This document shows, piece by piece, positions 8,379 to 13,492 of a DNA stretch of 13,492 bases. Both the position numbers and the translations under genes were made by a program. The notes under the pieces were generated by a model. It ran no database searches, had not been told where the DNA came from, and saw only the letters and a list, made by a program, of their open reading frames with translations. The stretch is from CAZLLV01 sp964560325 (GTDB lineage Bacteria > Acidobacteriota > Thermoanaerobaculia > Multivoradales > DATKCC01). Within the stretch, counting starts at the first letter, position 1, and the number at the start of each line of letters is the position of its first letter. The stretch is from assembly GCA_964560325.1 (NCBI GenBank), contig CAZLLV010000187.1, positions 1 through 13,492 of the forward strand, read 5' to 3'.

Positions 8379-9376
8379 CCGCCGCACGCCGGGCACGAGA
8401 CGCGGGGCTCGACCCTGCCGGAGAGGTTGATCCGCGCCAGCCGCTCCCGCCGCGCCGGCAGGCACGCCGCGCAATCGGCGAGCGCGTCGAGGTCCCAGAG
8501 ATCGGCGGTCGCCACCGCGCCGCCGGATCGCGCCGCCGGCAGCGAGAGGCACCCGTCGAGCGCCGCTTCCAGGTCACCGAGCGTGGGCGGGACGAAGGCG
8601 CCGCGCTCCGCCAGGACATCCATCGCACCCGGTCCGCCCCGGGTCGGGATCACCGCTGCGTGCTCGGCGCCGGCCGCGAAGGCGTGCTCGGCGGAGCGCA
8701 CCGTCCACTCGACCGACTCGCCGGGCGGCACCCAGGGCAGCCCGACCTGGACGAACACGCGCACCGCGACGCCGCGCTCCCGCAGGCGCCCGGCCGCAGC
8801 CGCGAGCTCCCCGAGCGCCATCCCCTTGTTCAGGCGGGGAAACGCCTCCGGGTGGACGGTCTCGAGCCCCATCGCCACCTCGAGCGTTCCGCCGATCCGC
8901 TCGGCGAACGCGAAGCACTCGTCGCCCACCAGGCGCGGGTGGCACTCGACCACGACCCGGAGCGCCCCGGCGAGCCGATCGGCGATCGCGTCCCGGTCGG
9001 CCGGCGGCACCGCCCGCGGCTCGAAGAAGTTGCTCGCGTTGTAGAGCTTGACGACCGTGGCGGCGAGGTCGGTCTCGCTCCCCACGAGCGCCGCTTCGAC
9101 CTGCGCGACCAGCGCTCCCGGCGGCGTCGGCCCGTCGAGAGTGTGGCGCCAGAGGTCGCAAAAGACGCAGGTAAAGGGGCACTCGGCGCCGACCAGGAAG
9201 AGGGTGAGAGCCGGCGCCGTCCCGCCTCCCGGCAAGCGCTCCGTCTCCGCCACGACCGGGGGCGCCGCCCAGGGATCGCCGGGATCACGCACCGGTCCGC
9301 GCGCCCGGAGCGCCCGGATCTCCCGGGTGGAGAGCGCTCCGCGGTCGCCGAGCGCCTCGGTCCGCGCCGGGCTCAC
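8375..9376 (-). CDS. Radical SAM protein with C-terminal CxxC pair
   Basis: A 333-residue radical SAM enzyme. The GTG start at 9376 overlaps the stop of the upstream synthetase-like gene (GTGA); the frame continues upstream only as a shadow. The 4Fe-4S/SAM motif is CPFTCVFC (Cys66, Cys70, Cys73), followed by the usual aromatic region. Later motifs are VVKLYNASNFFEP (108-120), VVVECHPRLV (141-150), EVAMGLETVHPEAFPRLNKGM (about 166-186) and VRVFVQVGLP (205-214), which fit a TIM-barrel core. From memory, the LYNASNFF-P and GLET-x(10)-NKG pattern resembles the Elp3-like/TIGR01210 group that includes archaeosine-related RaSEA enzymes. The tail has CAAC (302-305) and CPAC (328-331), which could bind zinc or another cluster. 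Neighbours suggest it acts with the synthetase-like protein and the FAD enzyme on one substrate. The reaction is unknown. Confidence 0.93.
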   Translation of the reverse strand: MSPARTEALGDRGALSTREIRALRARGPVRDPGDPWAAPPVVAETERLPGGGTAPALTLFLVGAECPFTCVFCDLWRHTLDGPTPPGALVAQVEAALVGSETDLAATVVKLYNASNFFEPRAVPPADRDAIADRLAGALRVVVECHPRLVGDECFAFAERIGGTLEVAMGLETVHPEAFPRLNKGMALGELAAAAGRLRERGVAVRVFVQVGLPWVPPGESVEWTVRSAEHAFAAGAEHAAVIPTRGGPGAMDVLAERGAFVPPTLGDLEAALDGCLSLPAARSGGAVATADLWDLDALADCAACLPARRERLARINLSGRVEPRVSCPACGG

Positions 9377-10695
9377 CGGAAGAGCGAGAGGAAGTGGCTC
9401 CGGTAGGCCGCCTCGGAGCCGGCGAAGCGCGCCTCCCGCGTCGCCTCCGGCGCGGCGCCGTCCTGGAAGCGGCGCTTCGGGAAGACCGGCAGCTCGCGGC
9501 CGGTGACCGCCCGCACGCCGCGCGACAGCACCTCTCCCTTGAGCGCGTAGAGCGCTTCGTGCGAGCCGTTCGTCAGCTCCGCGAACGGGATCGCCTCGGC
9601 CACCGCGACCACCGCCGGGCGGGTGAACGGGCTGAAACCGGAGAAACCGTGGCGCGCGAGCGGCGCGTGGGTGCGCACGCAGGCGCGGCTGTAGCCGCCG
9701 CTGTAGGTCAGGGAGTGCTTGACCGCCTCCACGCCCCACCCCTCCTGGTAGAGCATCGAGTTGTTGACCACGCTCCGGATCGTGAGCTCCCGGTTCTCCT
9801 CGATCGGATAGTCCTTCAGGTTCTCGTCGCCGCCGTCGCCGTCGACCAGGAGGCGCCAGTCGGGGTAGCGCTCGCGCACGCCGCCGGCCAGCGCGAGCAC
9901 CGCCGCCGCGCACTCGACGTCGAGCGGCTTGTAGTCCTCGATCACCTCGACCGCCCGGAGCGGGTCGAGGTCGCCGCCCGCCGCCTCGATCGTCTCGCCC
10001 AGCATCTCGAGCCCGATCCGACGCAGGAACTCGCGCGCCTGGGCGGTGTCCGCGCCGCCGCCGTCGACCGCCAGGGTGAACGCCTTCAGCCGCGCCGGGC
10101 TCTGGCCGAGCTCGCGCAGCGCGTGGTCGAGGCAGACGAGCACCGAGCCGCTGTCGAGCCCGCCCGAGAAGAGCACGCCGATCGGCTCGCGCTCGCCGAC
10201 CGCGAGCAGCCAGAAGTGGATCTCCGCCGTGAGCGCTTCGACGTAGGCGCGGCCGATCGCATCGAGGTCGGCCGGCAGGGTGGCGCGCGGCGGTGCGAAG
10301 AAGCGGCGATAGGTCGGGTTCGGGTCGGGGCAGCCGACGAGCTGGAGCGTCGTCAGGTGGTGCGCCGGCACCATGCGCGTGTAGCTCGGGTGGAACTGGT
10401 CGCCGTAGCCGTGCTCCTCCAGGCAGCGCCGGATGTCCGCGATCCGCTCCGCCACCACCAGCATCGGACCGTCCTTCTCCTTCGCCAGGAAGTAGCGGAG
10501 CGGCCGGTCGAGGCTCCGGGCGAGGCGCACCCGCTCCCCCTCGCGCGCCACCAGCGCGAAGGAGCCGCGGATCGCCAGCACCCCGTCCGGATCGGCCGCC
10601 AGCACGCGAGCCCGGGCCGCCTCGAGAGTCATCCCGACGAGGTTCTGGCTCGCGGGCGGTACGAGATCGAGGACGCGGGCGATCGGCTTCTGCAT
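9373..10695 (-). CDS. Asparagine synthetase-like ATP-dependent amide-forming protein lacking the glutaminase Cys
   Basis: A 440-residue member of the asparagine synthetase / beta-lactam synthetase superfamily, which activates a carboxylate with ATP and joins it to a nitrogen donor. The N-terminal half (about 1-135) is a shortened Ntn-type domain, recognisable by GSFALVAREGERVRLARSLD and VVAERIADI. The protein begins MQKP and has no Cys2, so glutamine hydrolysis is not expected. The synthetase half has the PPi loop SGGLDS (177-182), DGDGGDE (285-291) in place of the AsnB GEGADE motif, and PKRRFQDGA (406-414), whose Lys407 aligns with the catalytic C-terminal Lys of AsnB. GGAGGAG lies 8 bp before the ATG. 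It is the first gene of the minus-strand run, facing the LysM gene across 132 bp. It may make an amide or adenylated intermediate for the radical SAM and FAD enzymes; that is inference. Confidence 0.92.
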   Translation of the reverse strand: MQKPIARVLDLVPPASQNLVGMTLEAARARVLAADPDGVLAIRGSFALVAREGERVRLARSLDRPLRYFLAKEKDGPMLVVAERIADIRRCLEEHGYGDQFHPSYTRMVPAHHLTTLQLVGCPDPNPTYRRFFAPPRATLPADLDAIGRAYVEALTAEIHFWLLAVGEREPIGVLFSGGLDSGSVLVCLDHALRELGQSPARLKAFTLAVDGGGADTAQAREFLRRIGLEMLGETIEAAGGDLDPLRAVEVIEDYKPLDVECAAAVLALAGGVRERYPDWRLLVDGDGGDENLKDYPIEENRELTIRSVVNNSMLYQEGWGVEAVKHSLTYSGGYSRACVRTHAPLARHGFSGFSPFTRPAVVAVAEAIPFAELTNGSHEALYALKGEVLSRGVRAVTGRELPVFPKRRFQDGAAPEATREARFAGSEAAYRSHFLSLFR

Positions 10696-10734
10696 GGGAC
10701 TCTCCTCCGTGGGATGGCGGGACTCGACGGGACG

Positions 10735-10744
10735 GTAAGCTTAC
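10735..10744. repeat. 10-bp palindrome in divergent intergenic region
   Basis: GTAAGCTTAC is a perfect palindrome, 40 bp upstream of the synthetase-like ATG and 84 bp upstream of the LysM ATG. It is AT-rich against very GC-rich surroundings and sits where promoters for both directions must lie. It could be a regulator site or part of a promoter (TTACAG inside it weakly resembles a -35 for the plus strand). A chance palindrome cannot be excluded. Confidence 0.35.
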
Positions 10745-10781
10745 AGGGAGACACAGGTACGGATCATGCTTTACCGGCGAG

Positions 10782-10800
10782 CGACGGGAACAGCCCGTCG
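10782..10800 (+). promoter_or_regulatory. Perfect 7-bp inverted repeat in the leader of the LysM gene
   Basis: CGACGGG and CCCGTCG flank a 5-nt loop (AACAG). The repeat ends 27 bp before the LysM ATG and about 16 bp before its AGGAGGG ribosome binding site (10817-10823 region). It could form an RNA hairpin in the 5' leader or be an operator. No U-tract follows, so it is not an intrinsic terminator. Its role is unknown. Confidence 0.4.
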
Positions 10801-10827
10801 CCACCGCACTCGACCAGGAGGGAAACG

Positions 10828-11169
10828 ATGGGACTCTTGAGCTCGCTCTTCGGCAAGAAGGACGACAAGAAACAGCAGGAGAGGAAGGCGGACTTCGGCA
10901 ACGTCCGTTCCGGCAGCTCCTCGACCGCGCGCGAGGTACCGAAGCCGCAGGTCACGCCGCCGGTCACGCCCACCGAGGCCGCGCCCGCGCCGGCACCGCA
11001 CGGCGACACCACGTACGAGATCCAGAAGGGCGATTCGCTCTCCGCGATCGCCAAACGCTTCTACGGCGACGCCACCAAGTGGCGGACGATCCACGAGGCG
11101 AACCGCGACGTCATCAGCGACCCGGACAAGATCTACCCGGGCCAGAAGATCACCATCCCGAAGGCCTGA
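10828..11169 (+). CDS. Small LysM-domain protein
   Basis: A 113-residue protein with one LysM domain, a fold that binds N-acetylglucosamine-containing glycans such as peptidoglycan. The LysM domain spans about residues 61-112: TYEIQKGDSLSAIAKRFYGD, then a helix with W85, and IYPGQKITIPKA at the end. Before it is a Lys-rich start (MGLLSSLFGKKDDKK) and a Pro/Ala/Thr-rich linker at about 38-58. There is no signal peptide, which matches the cytoplasmic YgaU/Kbp-type LysM proteins rather than cell-wall hydrolases. Unlike E. coli Kbp (149 residues) no BON domain is visible. AGGAGGG precedes the ATG. The lipoprotein gene follows after 15 bp, so the two are likely co-transcribed. An envelope or stress role is plausible but not shown. 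Confidence 0.93.
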   Translation: MGLLSSLFGKKDDKKQQERKADFGNVRSGSSSTAREVPKPQVTPPVTPTEAAPAPAPHGDTTYEIQKGDSLSAIAKRFYGDATKWRTIHEANRDVISDPDKIYPGQKITIPKA

Positions 11170-11184
11170 CGAGGAGAGACGACC

Positions 11185-11637
11185 ATGCGACAGACCTCAC
11201 GGCTCGCCACCCCCGCCTTCGCTCTGCTCTTAGCCGTCCTGCTCGGCGCCGGCCTCACCGGCTGCGGCCGGGACGCGGGCGACGAGACCGCCGCTCCGGG
11301 CGCCGACGGCGTCCGGTTCGAGAGCGCCGAGCTCGGCCGCTCGGTGGGCGGCGACGGCTCGATCACCGACCCCACCTCCGACTTCGGGCCGAACGATACG
11401 ATCTACGTCTCGATCGAAACGTCCGGCTTCGCCGACTCGACCATGCTCGCCGCCCGCTGGACCTACGAGGACGGCCAGGAGGTCGACCGGACGGAGTCGA
11501 CGATCGATCACTCCGGCACCGAGCACACCGAGTTTCACGTCTCGAACCCGGGCGGCTGGCCGACCGGCGAGTACCAGGTCGAGATCCTGCTCGACGGCCG
11601 GACCGTCGAGACCCTCGATTTCGAAGTCGAGGGGTAG
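11185..11637 (+). CDS. Small lipoprotein of unknown function with beta-rich C-terminal domain
   Basis: A 150-residue predicted lipoprotein. The signal is MRQTSRLATPAFALLLAVLLGAG with lipobox LTGC (Cys27). After a short Gly/Ala/Asp linker, the rest alternates short polar and hydrophobic strands: YVSIETSGF, AARWTYEDGQEV, EFHVSNPGGWPTGEYQVEILLDG and VETLDFEV. The WPTGEYQVEILLDG pattern is typical of Ig-like or CARDB-like domains in bacterial surface lipoproteins, where a ligand-free beta-sandwich is expected; I do not recognise a specific family. GAGGAGAG lies just before the ATG, 15 bp after the LysM stop. The stop is TAG. It is probably co-expressed with the LysM protein at the envelope. Confidence 0.85.
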   Translation: MRQTSRLATPAFALLLAVLLGAGLTGCGRDAGDETAAPGADGVRFESAELGRSVGGDGSITDPTSDFGPNDTIYVSIETSGFADSTMLAARWTYEDGQEVDRTESTIDHSGTEHTEFHVSNPGGWPTGEYQVEILLDGRTVETLDFEVEG

Positions 11638-11658
11638 CTGGAACCTCGGACGGGCGCT

Positions 11659-11694
11659 CTCCGTAGGGGTCGGTGAATCTCGACTCCTACGGAG
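11659..11694 (+). promoter_or_regulatory. 14-bp hairpin covering the hydrolase ribosome binding site
   Basis: The arms CTCCGTAGGGGTCG (11659-11672) and CGACTCCTACGGAG (11681-11694) pair along all 14 positions with a single G-U pair, leaving an 8-nt loop. The right arm contains GGAG of the GGAGG Shine-Dalgarno that sits 4 nt before the ATG at 11700. In RNA the ribosome binding site would be buried. The next bases are GTTTCATG with no U-tract, which argues against a simple terminator. It may restrain translation of the hydrolase, or partly stop transcription from the LysM-lipoprotein pair. Confidence 0.55.
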
Positions 11695-11699
11695 GTTTC

Positions 11700-13160
11700 A
11701 TGCGCGCCACGTCTCCCTCGCTCCTCGCTCTCGCTCTCCTCGTCCTCCTCGCGGGGTCCGGCTGTGCCACTGCCGACCGGCCGGCTCCCGGTGAGCCGTC
11801 CGATCCGGCCCCGTCCGCCGACTGGACCCAGTGGCCCTCGCCGGCCGCCGCCGGCTACGACGCCCAGACCCTCGACGCCGCCCGCCGGTAGGCCGACGAG
11901 GCGCTCTCGGCCGCGGTCCTGGTGGTCGAAGGCGGCCGCGTGGTCGCTGCCTGGGGCGACGTCGAGCGTAAGCTCGAGCTCCACTCGGTCCGCAAGAGCC
12001 TCTACGCGGCGCTCTACGGCGTGGCGGTCGAGCGCGGCCTCGTCGACCTCGATGCGACCCTGGCCGAGTTGGAGATCGACGACCTCGGCCGGCTGAGCGA
12101 GGAGGAGAAACGGGCCACGCTCGGCGACCTGCTGGTGGCGCGCTCCGGCGTGTACCACCCGGCGGCCTACGCACCCTCCGACCAGGAGGAGGAGCGGCCG
12201 GAGCGCGGCAGCCACCCGCCCGGCAGCCATTGGTTCTACAACAACTGGGACTTCAACGTCTCCGCGGTCCTCCTGGAGCGCGCCGCCGGCCGGCCGATCG
12301 GCGAGCTGTTCGACGAGTGGATCGCGCGCCCGATCGGCATGCAGGACTTCTGGCCGGACGACGTCTTCGCGGCCTGGGAGCCGCGGCGCAGCCGCTTCCC
12401 CGCCCTCACCTTCCGCATGTCGACCCGCGACCTGGCCCGCTTCGGGCAGCTCTGGCTCCAGGACGGCGTCTGGAACGGCCGCCGGGTGCTGCCGGCGGGC
12501 TGGGTCGAGCGCGCCTCGGCCCCGGCGAGCGATCTGGGAGATGGCCAGGGCTACGGCATGATGTGGTGGGTCTACGGCCCCGGCTACCTGCCCGCCGACC
12601 GCTACCCGCAGGCGAGCCGGCTAGGACGCATCGTCCAGGGGCGGGGCACCGGCGGCCAGGTGGTGCAGGTGGTGCCCGAGCTCGACCTGGTCTACGTCCA
12701 CCGCGGCGACACCGACAACGGCCGGGAGGTCGCTGGGCGCGACGCCTGGGGGATCTTCGAAACCGTGCTCGCGGCCCGCGCCGCGGACCCGGCCGAGGCC
12801 GACGCGGCGAGCCCGCCGGCCCCCTTCGACCCCGAGCCGCTCACCTCCCAGCTCCCGCCCTACCCGTGGCCGGAGCCGGTCGAGCTCTCGGCCGCCGAGC
12901 GGCAGCGGCTGGTCGGCCGGTACGCGATCGCTCCGGGTGTCGAAGCCGAGGTCTACGAGCACGACGGGCGCCTCTTCGGCACCTTCCCCGGGAAGGGCGA
13001 AGCGGAGCTCTTCGCGATCTCCCCCACCGAGCTCTTCGTCCGCGTGCAGGCCGGCGTCCGGCTCCACTTCGCACCCGCCACCGGTCCGATCGAGACCGCC
13101 CGCTTCGTCATCGACGGCCAGGAGATCCCGGCGCGCAAGGTCGACGGTCCGAGGCAATGA
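11700..13160 (+). pseudogene. Serine hydrolase (class C beta-lactamase family) lipoprotein with an in-frame TAG
   Basis: One reading frame of 487 codons including the stop, broken only by TAG at 11889-11891 (codon 64). Before it is a lipoprotein signal (MRATSPSLLALALLVLLAGSGC, Cys22) and a linker. After it the frame is intact: SVRK at 96-99 is the SxxK nucleophile motif, YNN at 180-182 the YxN motif, and RGTGG at 315-319 the third motif. These are followed by a beta-rich C-terminal domain (about 400-480) like DUF3471. LLVARSGVYH and PIGMQDFW are typical of this family. The piece from the GTG at 11922 would lack the signal peptide and has no clear ribosome binding site. TAG also ends three other genes here, so general recoding is unlikely. 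It is probably a recent nonsense mutation (TAC or CAG to TAG) or a sequence error. If intact, it would be an exported hydrolase or esterase-like enzyme of unknown substrate. Confidence 0.85.
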
Positions 13161-13165
13161 AACAC

Positions 13166-13195
13166 TTCCCGTCCGGCTCGCACCTTCGGTAGACT
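13166..13195 (+). promoter_or_regulatory. Weak promoter candidate for the last gene
   Basis: TAGACT (13190-13195) matches four of six bases of a sigma-70 -10 box and lies in a locally AT-richer patch. TTCCCG (13166-13171), 18 bp upstream, is only a half match to a -35. It falls in the 109-bp gap after the hydrolase stop and about 75 bp before the ATG at 13270. The call rests on sequence match alone. Confidence 0.25.
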
Positions 13196-13248
13196 CTTTT
13201 CGCTTCGACGCACCAGCGGAGGCAGACCGATCCCCGGATCTGCTTTCA

Positions 13249-13268
13249 AGAAACCGAAGGAGGTTTCT
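13249..13268 (+). promoter_or_regulatory. Inverted repeat overlapping the Shine-Dalgarno of the last gene
   Basis: AGAAACC (13249-13255) and GGTTTCT (13262-13268) form a 7-bp stem with a 6-nt loop. The ribosome binding site AAGGAGG (13257-13263) lies in the loop and the start of the right arm, 6 nt before the ATG at 13270. The leader text GGAGGTTTC is the same as that before the hydrolase start at 11700, although the stems differ. A translational control element is possible; the stem is short. Confidence 0.35.
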
Positions 13269-13269
13269 C

Positions 13270-13492
13270 ATGGAGAAGGCTCGTTTCGGCGCCTGGCGGG
13301 CGCTGCTCGTCCTCGCAGGTGTCCTGATCGTGATCGGCGGCTCGAACCACCCGCGCGATCCGTCGATGGCCGAGATGCTGGCGAACCCCGACTGGGTCTG
13401 GTCGCACACCGTGCTGCTCGTCGGCTTCCTCGCCCTGCTCGGGGGACTCGTCCTCTACGGCCGGGCGACCGAGCCGCCGCCGCGCACGCGGC
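13270..13492 (+). CDS. Small membrane protein of unknown function, C-terminus beyond window edge
   Basis: An open frame of 74 codons runs from the ATG to the window edge without a stop. AAGGAGG lies 6 nt upstream, a strong start signal. The first 74 residues show two hydrophobic segments, about 10-24 (ALLVLAGVLIVIGG) and about 46-63 (VLLVGFLALLGGLVLYG), separated by a polar loop (SNHPRDPSMAEMLANPDWVWSH) with His and Trp residues. This suggests a multi-pass inner-membrane protein whose loop faces outward or forms a small domain. I do not recognise the family. It follows the interrupted hydrolase after 109 bp and probably has its own promoter. Confidence 0.75.
   Translation, partial: MEKARFGAWRALLVLAGVLIVIGGSNHPRDPSMAEMLANPDWVWSHTVLLVGFLALLGGLVLYGRATEPPPRTR

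Noticed and set aside
6729..10695. A LodB/GoxB- or Qhp-type protein-cofactor maturation cluster.
   Set aside because: The flavoenzyme is related in fold, but no LodA-like oxidase or amine dehydrogenase subunit, which would be the substrate, is present in the window.
10694..10738. A 14-codon plus-strand ORF in the divergent gap as a possible peptide precursor for the synthetase/radical SAM pair.
   Set aside because: It overlaps the synthetase start on the opposite strand, has no convincing ribosome binding site and no leader/core pattern; an ORF this short is expected by chance.
9377..10804. Long N-terminal extension of the radical SAM frame.
   Set aside because: It shadows the synthetase-like gene in another frame; the GTG at 9376 gives a clean radical SAM protein with a coupled start.
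11659..11694. The strong hairpin as a rho-independent terminator of the lipoprotein gene.
   Set aside because: The arm is followed by GTTTCATG rather than a run of T, and the right arm includes the next gene's ribosome binding site, so a translational role is as likely. It was kept as a regulatory feature instead.
11889..11891. Amber codon read as pyrrolysine or a reassigned sense codon.
   Set aside because: Three other genes here end in TAG, and no recoding element or pyl gene is visible; a mutation or sequence error is simpler.

Overview
The window is very GC-rich (about 70%) bacterial chromosomal DNA. It carries housekeeping genes (tmk, holB), a molybdate ABC transporter, a long secreted S9 peptidase, several lipoproteins and a probable flavoenzyme/radical SAM cassette. 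GC content and gene style suggest an Acidobacteriota-like organism (for example Thermoanaerobaculia) or another high-GC Gram-negative lineage. That assignment is inference; no rRNA or marker gene is present.

The left 10.7 kb is one uninterrupted minus-strand run. In transcription order from 10695 down to 1 it reads: asparagine-synthetase-like protein, radical SAM enzyme, FAD-dependent halogenase-like enzyme, modA, modB, modC, S9 peptidase, tmk, holB (cut by the window edge). The first six genes are joined by GTGA/ATGA stop-start overlaps, one 8-bp overlap and one 3-bp gap, so they look like a single translationally coupled operon. After modC there is a 62-bp gap with no clear terminator, then the S9 peptidase with its own Shine-Dalgarno. 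tmk follows 10 bp later and overlaps holB by 4 bp.

A 132-bp divergent intergenic region (10696-10827) holds a 10-bp palindrome and a perfect 7-bp hairpin. Rightward from it, on the plus strand, are a small LysM protein, a small lipoprotein, a serine hydrolase (class C beta-lactamase fold) lipoprotein interrupted by one in-frame TAG, and the start of a small membrane protein cut by the right edge. The hydrolase and the last gene have nearly the same leader (GGAGGTTTC just before ATG), and in both the ribosome binding site lies within or beside an inverted repeat.

The most unusual part is the asparagine-synthetase-like / radical SAM / FAD cassette coupled to modABC. All three enzymes keep their core catalytic motifs but depart from textbook family members: there is no glutaminase Cys, the halogenase WxWxIP motif is altered, and the radical SAM protein has an extra pair of C-terminal CxxC motifs. 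I cannot name their product. Long antisense reading frames throughout are composition shadows and were left out. No gap between genes exceeds 300 bp. I saw no tRNA, rRNA, CRISPR array or mobile element.
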